A DNA stretch of 64,000 nt. Origin: Corella eumyota (taxonomy: Eukaryota > Chordata > Ascidiacea > Phlebobranchia > Corellidae). Location: contig OY720102.1 in NCBI GenBank assembly GCA_963082875.1, positions 9,274,990-9,338,989 of the forward strand. Direction: 5' to 3'. The notes beneath the pieces were generated by a model that was not told where the DNA came from, did not search any database, and saw nothing but the letters and a program-made list of their open reading frames with translations. Positions 1 to 11,312 of this stretch are shown piece after piece. Position 1 is the stretch's first letter, and each line of letters starts with the position of its first letter. The translations under genes were made by a program, and so were the position numbers.

Positions 1-1473
1 ATTTGTTGCCAGGGGTACAAGTACTTACGTATATTGTACGTTATATTAAAAATTGTTTGGAATTATTTAATAAAAAAAATACATAAAAGTTGTTAACCAA
101 AATATTTAGTTTATTTATGTATAAAATACTTTATGTGTGTTAACCCATGTGACGTTTAGTGATTAGAACTATTTTTATATGATACCCAACAAAATTGTCG
201 GATATATGAAGTTTTAAGAAAAACTTACTGTTCTAACAAACTTTGCTTCAGTAACACTCAGTTGACCTGTCCGTTTCTTGTAAGTGTTTGTCAGCCAAGG
301 TTGGCGATTCTGGCTTGTAAATTTCCAAAATTAACAAATAACACTAATTTGTTAGAATACAGCCAACCTAATTAAATATACTTTAAATAATTTAGCTTTA
401 CTAGGAATCAAACAATGGTACTTCACCTTACTGAGTTGGTTACACAATCATTTTATCAAGTTTATGTACGCTTAATTTATAGGCCTTCGAAAATAATGCT
501 CGTTGCACAAAAGTAAATTACCGTCAAACTTATAAGTAATGTGTTTAATATAATTATTATTTTAATTAATAAAAAAGTTACAATTATGAATCAAATTCAT
601 CTAGTCGCGTGTGGTTTTGGATTGATTGAAATAAAACTTAACCTCACTTTTTGCCATACGTAAATGTCATCTTATAAATTAATGTTTTTTAAATGTCTTT
701 TTTTTTCCTGCAAAACATGGTCAGTCTTCAAAGTTTTACGGTAAGTGGTTGCCTTTGTAAGCACTTTTTCAAGCGATGGGTTAGATTCCAACAAACATTG
801 TCGTCGTGGAGGGTTTATTTTATAATGATGTTGTAAGCAAATGTAAAACGCCGACCGAAATCTTGGCCGCAGTATAGACACCAGATTTTGCGTCAATTGT
901 GTAGATTATCGGGGCTGTATCTCGCGATATTTCTTGGGTGTCGAAGATTTAAACCTAAGATTCTTTGAAGAGAGTTTAGTGGGTTCATTTCAATAATTAA
1001 AATCTCTGGTCCAATCAAACTAATTGTCGTGATGTTCATACACACGTTCTTCTATATCTTTAAAAAAATTTAAATTTTTGTGTCTACTTGTCAGGCAGTA
1101 AACCCATATGACTACCCTTGAAAACTTGCCTTTATTTAAAAAAATTTTAAAGTATTTATTAAAAGAATATAAAAATTGACCCTTCATTATCAATTTCATT
1201 TAAGAATTATCCCGATCGACGATTTTTTGACAGAGTTGAGGAAAAACATTGGGCCAATTAATGCCCGTTCTTTGACATATAGCCATGTTCTTTTTTCCCC
1301 TACAAATTTCTTTCTGTTACCCCCTTAAATTAACCTGATTTAGTGAAGGAAAATGTTAAAAATGTGGGTAGGAAGAAGGTAATTTATTTTAATTTAAAGT
1401 AATCGTTGATTAATTTGAAGTGTAAGAGAAAAAACGACGCGGTTCCGTTGTTTATGTTACAGAAGATAAATTT
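1..1473. other. AT-rich intergenic stretch, no supported gene
   Basis: I see no recognisable domain, RNA gene or repeat boundary here. A 74-codon minus-strand open frame lies at 672-896; its product is basic, matches no family I know and has no supporting splice or promoter signal, so I do not call it a gene. Confidence 0.5.
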
Positions 1474-2180
1474 TTGCTTAGAAAGAACGTGGGCCTGGTT
1501 GTATTATTTAAATGCACATTAGAAAAGGCAGAAAATTGTAGAGGGTCCGATGGTTCAGACAGAAATAAGTTTTATTCAACTAACCCTTATAAAGAGTATG
1601 ATTTTTATAAAAATGAAAAGATTAGAATAAATAATGCACTTAAGTGTGCAGCTAAAATTCAATTGAGCTTTTAATTAAAAGTTTTTGATAATACAACAAA
1701 ATAAAAAGTACAATGATGAGACGTAGATCATTAAATATTCCAAAGAATTACATCCTGACTTACGAGTAATTTTTTTAAATCTGTTGTAGTTGATGATGGA
1801 GTCACCATATATTTTAGTGATACAATAAAACATTCTTGTAGTGATGCAACTTGCATTTAGTTTGATGGCACCTTGTTTACAGTTTCCCCTAATTTTTTTA
1901 CCAGTTGTTTACTGTGTTTGTTATAATAGAAAAGCAAACGTTTATCAGCATTTTTTGTCTAAAGACATTTTAATCTGAGAAGCACTTTAATGCTATTTTT
2001 AAAAAAAATCTAGCGATTAATATCCCTTTTATCACCAACAACTGTAATGACACATTTTAAAACTGCTTAATGAAATGCAGGTAAAATTATGCTTCATCAC
2101 AATGAACCATCGCTGTTTGACTCTGCTATAACCTCCAACGACAGAGCTAAATCTTAAAATGCAAGACTGAAACAGCGGGT
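1474..2180 (+). pseudogene. MULE-type DNA transposase fragment (relic 1)
   Basis: The left part (about 1500-1676) reads as a zinc-finger-like segment with a W/F-K-C then C-R-G pattern, followed by a Lys-rich helix, resembling the FLYWCH-type finger found at the N-terminus of many MULE transposases. Around 1850-1925 the same strand reads FDGTLF then NFFYQLFTVF, which matches the family block around the first catalytic Asp (DGTF...LFYQL). Near 2020-2065 a segment reading TTVMTHFKTAL matches the block holding the second catalytic Asp (usually MTDFE.A), with His where Asp is expected. Frames change and stops interrupt, so it is dead. No terminal repeats were found. The assignment rests on motif order, not on a search. 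Confidence 0.55.
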
Positions 2181-2800
2181 TAAAGTGCACAGTGCAAACA
2201 TATGGATTTTTATTAAAAATTAAAATGAATATAGTATATTACTGGGATAATTTTCGAATAAGTTTTTATTGTATACATTTTATAAAAATTAGGTAACAGT
2301 CGGAAAAAAATAAAATTTGTGCACTATTTTTAATAAAAAGGATGTTAATTTGTGGTAGTTCATGTTATAACGTTGAAAGCTTGGTTTGGTTCTTAGCTTT
2401 TGTAAATATTTTTTTTTTAATTTTGGACAATACTTTTAAATATTGACCTATGTTATATCGATTCCGACCTATAATCATATTAAAAGTTTAATGAGATGGA
2501 TATCTGGATTTGATCCGTAGGATCTGTACAGATTTTTGATTTTATAATAAAATTTTTAATAATTAATTGTAGAATACATTATATAAAAGAACTTGCGTTA
2601 AATTAATAAAATAACTTATATTGTATCGTAGGGGCCACATTTATTTACGTAAAATTTACTGTTAAATCACAATTTATTTTAAAATTATCTAAGGTCACAA
2701 AAGAACCAACTAAATTTTAAAATGTAATAAAAAATTTTCATTAAAAAATTACATTGGGTGTAAGTATTGAAAAGAAAAACCTATTAACAAATGTTTGCTT
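2181..2800. other. AT-rich stretch, nothing recognised
   Basis: Only A/T-rich filler with short homopolymers is visible. I found no open frame of note, tRNA or repeat. Confidence 0.5.
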
Positions 2801-2804
2801 ACAG

Positions 2805-2968
2805 AGGCAGAGCGTAAAATTTATAAAAACAATTGGGTTCTAAATTCAAAAAAACAATTTAGGTCTGTTTTTACCATGCTAAACTTAAAAAAAGAAAAAA
2901 CTGCTGTAGCCCACGCTCTTTCAACCGGTTGTTCTTTGGCGTACGGCGATGGCAAACTTTTAAGATAA
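2805..2968 (+). CDS. Possible terminal exon of an unrecognised gene
   Basis: A good 3' splice site (pyrimidine-rich then TTACAG, ending at 2804) opens into 54 codons ending in TAA at 2966-2968. The peptide is basic and includes the stretch KEKTAVAHALSTGCSLAYGD. Composition is richer in G/C and more protein-like than the surroundings. I do not recognise the family and could not identify upstream exons. It may be the end of a host gene or of a transposon protein. Confidence 0.3.
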
Positions 2969-3092
2969 TCATTGTTTTATTTTTGTAAGCCTAACAGTTA
3001 GACCTAAAGATTTAAAATTTCTAATTCTTTTAAAATTTATTTTTTATCTGGTTAAGCAAATTTTAAATTGCAAGCTAAGAGTTGTTAAACAT

Positions 3093-3150
3093 AGGTCGGA
3101 GGTTTTCAACCTATGGGTCATGGCCCAGTGGGCCACAGAGCTTGGCATAA
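3093..3150. mobile_element. hAT-like transposon terminal segment
   Basis: The stretch GGTTTTCAACCTATGGGTC followed by a block rich in GGCC is the kind of sequence found at the ends of Charlie-type hAT elements (family consensus CAG-GGTTCTCAACC). It contains a perfect palindrome TGGCCCA-G-TGGGCCA at 3121-3135. No matching opposite end or 8-bp target duplication was located, so this is probably an isolated end. Confidence 0.4.
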
Positions 3151-3183
3151 AAGCAATATCATAAATCATGTAAGACAGTTAAG

Positions 3184-3225
3184 ACCTGTTCACACGACGG
3201 GGTGCGTTGTATTACGTAACTTTAC
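3184..3225. mobile_element. Harbinger/MITE-like inverted-repeat end
   Basis: CTGTTCACACG, then GCGTTGT and TACGTAACTTT, match in the same order the reverse complement of 17881-17946, which ends in GTGTGAACGGGCC. The two copies face opposite ways and lie far apart, so they are ends of two separate related elements. A partner end for this copy was not clear. Confidence 0.35.
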
Positions 3226-3428
3226 GAGTTCTCGGAATTTAAAAAAAAAATTCATAGAAACTATCTATTAAAAGTATAAAATCTTGCGTATATTTTGATC
3301 CAAAATGCGCAACAAACTTTATGTCGCAGCTGCCATACGCTCCGCACTCTTATTGACTACATCCAGAATTCAAAGTCTTGTGGTCAAAATACAGCAACAA
3401 CCTTCTCAATAAATTTGTGTAAATGTTA

Positions 3429-3452
3429 TAGGATAATTCGGATATTATCCTA
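3429..3452. repeat. Short perfect hairpin
   Basis: TAGGATAAT and ATTATCCTA form a nine-base-pair stem around a six-base loop. It is isolated, with no adjoining gene, and may be a chance or transposon-derived palindrome. Confidence 0.5.
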
Positions 3453-4700
3453 GCATGAAATCACGTGTTATATCGAAAGAGGACACTACGTCATAAACTT
3501 TAATTGATAGCCCGAAAGGCTTATTTTGCTGCCCAGAACTTTGTTTAGCTGATTAATTTGTTGTGTTATTATCAAACTTGGTGTTTTTCATGAAACGTTA
3601 ATAATAACCTTTTCGATTACGTAGTTTTTTTTTAATTTCAATATGCAAAAAATAATTAGTGATATTTAAATGTCATTGTAAAATATTTAACCAGTGTGAA
3701 TTTATCGTCGTATACTTTTACGCTTGCCGATTTTATGTTTTTTCGTTAGCCAAGTATTGTCAGAGTTAGGATATAAATTTAGCATGTTAGTTTTATCTGT
3801 TTTAATCTAGTCTAATCTTATGTATTTTTTTATGTACTTTGTGTAAATTAGGTATAAATGATCAACTGAATTACCAAGCCAACGATATTTTACCATATCG
3901 ATATATTGTTCAACTGGGCTTCGTATTAAAATAGTTTGGTAAGCACGTGTTTTATATATAATATTTTCAATTCTGTTCATTAAAGTGTTTTATGATGTTT
4001 ACTGTTATCTTAAGATAATTGTGTAGGGTATTTTGGATTATAAGTAGATTATTTATGTTTCTTTGTTTTAGAAAACCGTATTTTTCATCGATCTGTGTGC
4101 ACCGTTTTTTCGTTATAAGAATTGTGTTGTCCTATTGTTGCGTTATATATAGAGCTGACAATAAAAAGTTTAAAGAAAGTTAAACTGGTTTAATTGATGT
4201 CTAAACGAGTTAATAACTGTAACCAAGTCTGGTTTTGGTAATTGATTATTTCTGCTACTCGTCTAAGTGTATCAAAGCCGCACTTACTGCAAGGACGACG
4301 TAACAGTCGTAAATATGAGGTTTGCGATTCGTTAGGATAATAACAAACATACTAAAAATTTTAAACTTTTAATTTTGAAAAAAAGTTATCATCTTTTAAA
4401 ATTCTGACTAGAAAAAATAAAAACAACTAGATTTATTTGATAAATAAAATACTGTTCGAAACCATTTGGTCATTTTTAAAATTAATCTATTAGTAAATAA
4501 AGTTATGCATAAACATTACTAAATTAAGTTTATTAACTAAATAAATCAATTAAATATTATTTATTTAATTGTTGACTAAGAAAATTTTAAAACAAGATTA
4601 TTTTAAAATATCAACCTTTAACTTTTCATTTAACAAACAGGTAATTAAATATACTTTTTGTACCCAGTTTTAAGTTGTTAATATTTAAATATGGTTCCAT
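3453..4700. other. AT-rich stretch, nothing recognised
   Basis: No coding segment, RNA gene or element end could be supported. The region is AT-rich, with scattered short direct repeats. Confidence 0.5.
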
Positions 4701-4706
4701 GACATT

Positions 4707-5290
4707 TGAACACCTTACAACTAAACCCCTTTATTTGAACCCCTTACATCGGAACCCCTACATTTTAATCCATTTATCTAAACCCCTTACACTTGAACCC
4801 CTTATATTTGAACCCTTTATCTAAACACTTTACACTTAAACTCCTTACACTTGAACCCCATACATTTGAACCCCATACACTTGAACCCCTTACACTAGAA
4901 CCCCTTACATTTAAACCTCTTACATCTGAAACCCTTACACTTAAACCCTTTACACATAAACCTCATACATTTGAACCCCTTACATCTGAACCCCTTACAC
5001 TAGAACCCTTTACATTTAAACCCCTTACATTTGAACCCCTTACACTTAAACCTCATACATTTGAACACCTTTTATTTGACCCCCGTTCATTTGAACCCCT
5101 TTTAACTGAACCACCTTTTTTAAACCCTTTATCTGAACCTTTACACTTAAACTCTTTTCATCTGAACCCTCACACTTAAACCTCTTTTCCTTTGAACCCC
5201 TTTTATTTGAATCCCTCACATTTGAACCCCTTTATCTGAACCCCTTTTATTTAAATTCCTTACATTTAAACCCCTTTATTTGAACCTGTT
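4707..5290. repeat. 15-bp minisatellite
   Basis: About 38 imperfect copies of a 15-base unit close to TTTGAACCCCTTACA run through this block; edge copies are degenerate and a few stray copies recur near 5835-5870. Because the unit is five codons long, one plus-strand frame (4793-5179) stays open and reads as a five-residue repeat of the type LTLEP/LTFKP/HTFEP. This is a by-product of the period rather than a likely gene: codon choice follows the DNA repeat and there is no promoter or domain. Confidence 0.92.
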
Positions 5291-6265
5291 TTATGTGTGT
5301 TAAGTCCATTTATATGAAAACTGATTTATATTTTCTCATTAATTTTAAATACAATTTCACACTCGGTTGGACACCATTAGCCGCTATTGTGCGCTTCATT
5401 TTGGATCGCCTTATCGCCTGGTCATTTCAAGTTTTTCCCTTTTTTCCAGCGTTCTTAGTCACGTGATTTGTGTTTCGCCTTTTTTGTCTTTATTTGTATC
5501 GTAACTTGGAATAATTTTGGAATTCTACTTTTAGTACGTCATATATTTAGAATACGATTCGCCCTGTTCTAACAATTCATAAATGGTCTTCAGGTAGTTT
5601 TTGTTAAAAGTAATATTGATTTGTAAGTGTTAAGCCAGTATTGTTTTTCTTGTGTACTGAATATTGAATAATACATTTGAAATTTTTCAATTGTTGTATC
5701 AGTCGAGTTAGACAGTTGCAATTCTGGGCCCATTATCGGTATTATTTTTATACTAACTGAGATCAATCTGCGATCAAGGGGCGTATTTTATTCTCCGATC
5801 AACCTATTGTTGGTCACGTGGGGTATAGTTAGTCCCTTTTATTTGAACTCCTTGTCTTAAGCTTATAATTCCTAAATTCTTTTATTTTCAACTTATTATT
5901 TTTATCTGAACTCTTCACAACTGTATTTTTTTTATAGTCAAATAAGTTTACATATGTAGTAAGTAAGCTAATAAACATTTTGATACTGAAGTTACAAAGG
6001 GGATTCTTTGGTTTCCTGGCTTTCTGGAAAACATAAATGCGTGTGTGTAAAAAACTTAAAAATGCTGAAATTCGTTTTGCATTAAAAAAAATAGCTTACG
6101 GTAATATTTTAAAATGTACGCAATTACAAAGAAGCAACACTATTTTTAATAAACAAACGAAAAAAACAAAAGTTGGAAAGAAAACGAGCAGTTTATCAAA
6201 TGAACTTTAATTTAAGTATACGATAGAATGCAAATACATTACTTTGTCAGTTTCGAAATTCTATT
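5291..6265. other. Intergenic stretch, nothing firmly recognised
   Basis: There is slightly higher GC between 5360 and 5480 and between 5755 and 5825, where short GATCAA and CACGTG motifs recur. No gene could be supported. The rightmost part (about 6000-6265) is Lys-codon-rich and may be flank of the neighbouring MULE relic. Confidence 0.4.
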
Positions 6266-6269
6266 GTGC

Positions 6270-7190
6270 GACCCGACTAGTCAAACGACTTGCCAATTCG
6301 GCATATTTACATCTTGGCCTATCAACAAGCTCAAAAAGTGCTTGCTGAGCAACAAGTCGCTGCATTGATATATCCTTTCTCAGGCCGTCGAACAATTTTT
6401 ACACAGTGTGGTGCTTACAAAGAAATAAGGATCGTAAGGAATTATGAAAACCTTCAAAACAAAAAGTTGTTTTAACTGCGCTGCTAAGGCATCGTCGTAA
6501 TGGTTCCATAGAGTTGGTGGATATCTTGGAGCAGCCGCACGAGAACCAACTCGACGTCCTTGTACGTAAGTGGCGGTTAAACCTGTCTTTAATATCAGCA
6601 ATTGGAACAAACGCTAGTGATGGTAATAATTTAACAGTTACTTTAAAATTATCGTCTGTTTCATACCAAGACTTGAGATCCAGTGATTGAACTTTCCTTA
6701 AAACAGACTGAGAAAGGTGAAACTGGCATCATGATATACAAGAATTTGGATAGTGATTTTTAAAAGATGTAATTGCCAACTTGAAATCTTAAAAAATACA
6801 CCGAGGTGCTGCATCGGTGATTCCTTGGTTATCAAGCATTTTATCTTACGTGTTTCTTGTTTTGCTTGACAGCAAAAAGTAAACGACGGGCGAAAATCTA
6901 ATGCCTATTTGCACATAGATTGTGTATATTTGAAAAAAAGTTGTGGCACTACATCAAACGTGCCGTCCTCAAACCAAACAGGCCCACGAAGATAAGATAG
7001 TAAGTCAGCGCAGCCAATAAGTAGTATTCCATTTTCACTATTTGCCGCAGAATCGTGAAGAATAAGATACTGGTAATTGAATTGATTAAATATATCAAGT
7101 TTTGCTTGAATATCACTTATAGCCTTCTGAAATGAATCAATAGCAAAGGGAACCGTTACCCCAGTGGATTCTCTTGACTGCAAAATATTA
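6270..7190 (-). pseudogene. MULE-type DNA transposase relic 2
   Basis: Read on the minus strand from 7183 downwards, the first part carries AANSENGILLIG, then LLSYL and VWFEDGTFDVVPQLFFKY, which is the block around the first catalytic Asp of MULE transposases (WF.DGTFK..P.LFYQLYTI). Further down (about 6700-6560) the C-terminal part reads SLGMKQ..., then LAFVP-IADIKDRF, and a run similar to Y.QGR...R..P.YPP.LWN, ending near 6290 with a helix containing KDISMQRLVAQQALFEL. The order matches the family's catalytic core plus C-terminus. Several frame changes and stops separate the parts, so it is inactive. The catalytic block is the clearest part. The zinc-finger N-terminus expected to the right was not seen. 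Confidence 0.75.
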
Positions 7191-7282
7191 TACAGATATC
7201 CTTAATTTTTGCATAAACTATCTAATTACATTAATGTCTCAAATAAAAAAATGTAAATAAACAAATAAATAAATATGTAAAT

Positions 7283-7448
7283 ATGTCTCAAACAAACATA
7301 ACCGATCAGACGGTTTTGAATCAAATTGCGTATATTTTGCACGATCAAGACGAGATAACGCCTTATGACCATTTTAAAGCAAAAATGATCGAACAAATTT
7401 CTAAGAGTGACGAGTCAAACAGCTATGTTAGTGGGTTTTGCAATTTTG
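7283..7448 (+). CDS. Possible first exon of an unrecognised gene
   Basis: An ATG opens 55 codons that run into a near-ideal 5' splice site (GTAAGTAA at about 7449). The peptide is acidic and polar (MSQTNITDQTVLNQIAYILH at the start) with no domain I know. A following exon could not be fixed. It lies between the MULE relic and the THAP gene and could be part of either a host gene or the THAP element. Confidence 0.3.
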
Positions 7449-8007
7449 TAAGTAATGTATATATCACGTTAGTATAGTTGACACTGAATCACAAAATGTC
7501 TTTAGAACTCCTAAAAAATGTATGTGGTACTTACAATTTAATTTTCAAAAAATATTGAAAATAATAAACGCCAAATACCAGGTTACCATATTTTTCGTGT
7601 GACGTCACAAGTACTAGTTAGCGTCGCGAATGTAAACAAGCGAACTCAGCGGGAGATTCAGAAGCCGAATTGGTAAGACTGACGCGCAAGCTGAAAATGT
7701 AGCAGTCAGTTTAAAAATAGAAAGCGCAGGCAACATTAGTTTCGATTTAAACTAACAAGCCTTATTTGCGTTTTTATTACCAGAACTAAATATTTATGTT
7801 GTTTTTTACTGCCAGACAGCAATACTGTAATAGGGTAAATCATTTATTATGGGCAGCAAATTAGGAATTTTTTATTCACAAATTTATTTTAAAATAGTTT
7901 GGTACTGGCTGGGAACTTGTCACCTAGTAAACAAACTGACAAATTTTTTTTTAGACCAAAATCATATTATTTATTTTACCTTTATTACTTTTTATAACCA
8001 AAAAAAC

Positions 8008-8898
8008 ATGCCACAGTGTGTTGTGTTTCGTTGTGGAAATGAACAGTTATCTGGAAAAGTTTCCCTTTTTGATTTTCCGAAAAATGAAGAACTAAAATTA
8101 GAGTGGGTGAACTTTGTAAGAGAAGGACGAAAGAATTCGGATGGTCAAACAGGCAAAAGACAAAATTGTATATGTAGTGGGCACTTTTTGAATGCGGACT
8201 TGACAATTTGACACCTTTTGAAATGGGTTTTCATACAAAATTATTATTAAAACCAAATGCTGTTCCTTCGGTACAAAAAAAAAACAACTCATCATGAAGA
8301 ATATTCTGAACCTTCAACATCATCTGCCTTTTATTTAGAAGAAACCGAGATTCCCCTAACTTTAACGCAAATATCAACTGCAACCCAGACGCCAATACAG
8401 TCAACGCGATCAATAGGAACACAAACAGGTTTTTCTACTGTAAAGGTCAGCACTCAGACAAATATTCCATTTACTAAGGATCAGGGTTCCCAAGTATCTC
8501 ATATGCAAACTAAGACTTTTGGTGTTCAAACCCAAACTTTTCAAAAAAAAAAAACAATTTTTGTTTCGCCCAGGAAAAGAAAATTTGATTTTACAGAAAT
8601 GAGTGTTGACTCCAAATCGGAGGATTTAAATTTGGACCCTGATTATTTTATTAGTCAAGAGTCGGCAGCTTCGTCTATGTTTTCTACCCTATCTTCTTCT
8701 GATACTCCTCACGAAGAAATTAAATATATCGTTTTTAAGTCTAAACTATTGGACTTGTTTAAATATTGTCCCGAATGTCCTTCAAAAGACTGTTTGGGAA
8801 TTATTCATCATACAATGGGTTCATTAGTTGGCATAAAGCAAAAATGCGAGTTTGATATCTTCGATAAATTTCGGAAGGAAATCTTTGTCTTATGTTAG
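8008..8898 (+). pseudogene. THAP-domain protein, Kolobok-transposase-like, frameshifted
   Basis: The ATG at 8008 starts a THAP zinc finger: C4 and C9, the FDFP block, W33, then C56-x2-H59 in CSGHF, the expected C2CH spacing for this DNA-binding domain. Frame changes just before 8212, where the domain should continue into the KPNAVPS block that typically ends THAP domains. It changes again at an A10 run at 8275-8284, then stays open to the TAG stop at 8896-8898. That last part is Ser/Thr-rich with STQT-like repeats, a basic patch near KKTIFVSPRKRK, and ends with YIVFKSKLLDLF and paired cysteines (CPEC). THAP plus such a tail is known from Kolobok-type transposases and derived proteins. The frameshift at a homopolymer could be a sequence error, the first is less likely to be. 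Confidence 0.7.
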
Positions 8899-9875
8899 TA
8901 ACAACACATGCAGGCAATACCACACGTATTTCTCTTCCCAAATGTCCCCATACCCATTCAACAAAACTTCGATATGCTGTGTATCGAAATCGCCTTAAAC
9001 AAAAAAAATTATATTTAAAAACTTGCTTTGTTTTTTAATAATAATTTATTTATTTTTACTCATTAACATCATCATGAAAATCGCCCCATTGTTTACTATA
9101 TCTGTGGTACGTCCATTTCTATGTAGTGTTAGAATAGTGTTTTGTTTGTTAATAACATAAGGGTTTAACACTTTAAAGTTATATATACTCAGAATTTGCA
9201 AAGTCAAACTTCTTTTGAATATAAAACAGCTTTAATTTACATGGCGTCACAATTACGTCGCTACACAGAGGGGGCTAGCAAGAGGTAATTAAAAAAGTGT
9301 TTAAAAAGGGAAACCATTTTTTTTATTTGTAAAGATAAAATTCCTCACATTTAAAATTTAATTTCGCAAAAAGAGACGTCTTTTATAAAGTTTTAATTTT
9401 TAAAAAGGTTTACAATTTAAGACTTACAGAGTTCTTAGAAAAAAAATTAATAAATAAGTTAAAAAATTAAATAAAAAATAAAGTTTGAAATTTATTTAAA
9501 ATTTAAATAGAAAAAATTAAATAATTCTTCTTTAGTGCTTAGACTAATGTTAAACATTTGAGCTATGTGAAATATTGGAGTCGTTTTGGAAGTTTTATTT
9601 TATAGGGATGTAGCCTTAAATATTAAAAATAACTTTTATTGTTAGTATTAGTTTTTAAACTTATCAAAAAACTTATAAAGTATGTTTGTAGTCTTAACAC
9701 AAACTTTAAAAACAGTAAAGTAAGCGTCGACACACATAACTATAAAAAAATTGTTGCGCCACTTTGCTGCTGGACCTAAATGTAATTAAAATCTTTTTTT
9801 TCATTTATGCAAAATTGCTGTATTCTACAAAGTTATGTTTACTGTTATACTCCTATTAACATACAAAAAAAAAAG
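8899..9875. other. Flank of the THAP gene, no further gene recognised
   Basis: Mostly AT-rich. GC-richer motifs near 9085-9125 and 9241-9290 (ATGGCGTCACAATTACGTCG) resemble subterminal transposon sequence, but I could not pair them with an opposite end. Confidence 0.35.
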
Positions 9876-9879
9876 TTAA

Positions 9880-10370
9880 AGAGATGGTTCGGTCGCAGAG
9901 TTTCTTTTTTGATTATGTTAAAATTTTTCCAACTTGCACGGGGATACTATTATTTTAAAACTTGGTCGCGTAGTTTTTGAGATATCGGAATTTGAAGGTA
10001 AATATTGTAAATAGGGAAATTCCCTACGCTCGCGAGTCACGTGACGCACGACGTCATCGTCGTAAGATCATGTGAGGCATAGAAAAATAACCTTATTTTG
10101 TCCTCTCTGATCCGTTTGTTGTACTTTTTTTTAATTTTTTTTTTGCAGAAAACAAACTTAGCATGATAAGCAGAATTGATCTATATTATATAAGACAGTT
10201 GTTACTTTTTAAATATTTTTAATTGTATATATTAGTATCTCTATGATTTTAACTGCAAACCCCGATATCTCAAAAAATATTTGATCAATTTTTAAAATAA
10301 TGGTATCCTCGTACAAGTTGTAAATATTACAACATAATTAAAAAATAACTTCTTTGACCGAACCATCTTT
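9880..10370. mobile_element. MITE with ~110-bp inverted repeats and TTAA flanks
   Basis: The left end starts AGAGATGGTTCGGTC and the right end, reverse-complemented, starts AAAGATGGTTCGGTC. Similarity then continues inward for over 100 bases on each side, through shared blocks such as ATACTATTATTTTAAAA (left) versus ATACCATTATTTTAAAA (right) and TTTTTGAGATATCGG on both. TTAA flanks the element on both sides (9876-9879 and 10371-10374), as expected for the TTAA target duplication of Kolobok or piggyBac elements. The 491-bp body has no coding capacity; the centre is GC-rich with CACGTGACG and GACGTCAT motifs. Arms differ at several positions, so it is not a recent insertion. Its relation to the THAP gene 1 kb to the left is only suggestive. 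Confidence 0.88.
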
Positions 10371-10374
10371 TTAA

Positions 10375-10997
10375 ATTAAAATAACTTTTATAAAATGTTA
10401 ATATGGCAGAAGAAAGAGCATTTGTTGGTCTTTTATAGGATTGATTGTAAAACTGCCTATTAGGTTGTTATCGTCAAATAAAAAAACCTACTCCGATAGC
10501 TTGATAAAAACATTTTTTGTCATATTATGTTATAATATTATCAGCAACCTTTTTTGATTTATTAGTAGGGGGTCGCTTTTAGTCAGATTCTAAGTTTTAT
10601 CGCTAAATTATCCGGACTTAACGCAGCTGAAAAAGATTTTGCACTTCCGAGCGCTATTCGTGATGGATGAATTATGTAGTTTTACTAATTGTTTTGTATT
10701 TTTTGTAACGCCTTTTTATTTAATAAAGCGTAAGTTTGTATGCAATTCAGAATAAAGTGAAGTCACATGGTTGTTTTTTTTGGCAAATTTTGGTTATATC
10801 TCGAGTTAAAATTAACACATCATAATAGGCTATAATATTTTTATTGTATGTGACCCTATGCTTAAAAGTGGTCATGGAAAACAAAAAACATTTTACAGAG
10901 TTAAGATAAATAACATAAAAAAAATAAAAGTTCAGACGCGTTTTTAGCGACACTTAATGATAAAAAATGCACCGTGTGTTTATTTTTCTTTAAAGAT
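10375..10997. other. AT-rich stretch, nothing recognised
   Basis: No gene, RNA or repeat border was supported. A minus-strand open frame at 10747-10953 is hydrophobic and AT-driven and looks like chance. Confidence 0.4.
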
Positions 10998-11312
10998 AAT
11001 ACATTCTGTCAATTTAAAAAAGAGTGGCTATAAAAAATCTAAAACTGAAGTGATAGATTATGGCAAACAAAAAAATTTAAAAGAAGTAGTGAAATATCTA
11101 AAAAACATTGCAGATGAATATGTAGGGTAACTTATGTTTTTATATTTTTTTTATACTTTTATTGCTAATATTAAAAGTTGTAACATTTATTAGAAATCAA
11201 AAAAACAAAGACCATCACAGCACAAACTTGCTGTTTAAAGTGTTGTTAGGGGATGTCTTTGTGAACGGTTTAGCAATTGTAAGAAATATTTCAGTAAATA
11301 ATGCTGAACTGG
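10998..11312 (+). other. Decayed coding segments, possibly two exons
   Basis: A stretch near 10998-11127 reads as about 42 open codons (including SGYKKSKTEVIDYGKQKNLK). After an intron-like AT stretch, 11195-11312 holds a cysteine-rich segment (TCCLKCC in one frame, GCLCERFSNCKKYFS in the next) that ends at a good donor, CTGGTAAGT. The change of frame within the second part suggests decay. No family is recognised. Confidence 0.25.

Noticed and set aside
672-896. 74-codon minus-strand frame
   Set aside because: No homology recognised, no splice or promoter context, and length expected by chance at this scale.
4707-5290. Telomere-like repeat (CCCCTTACA resembles CCCTAA)
   Set aside because: The period is 15 bases and the variants do not keep a telomere unit; it is an internal minisatellite.
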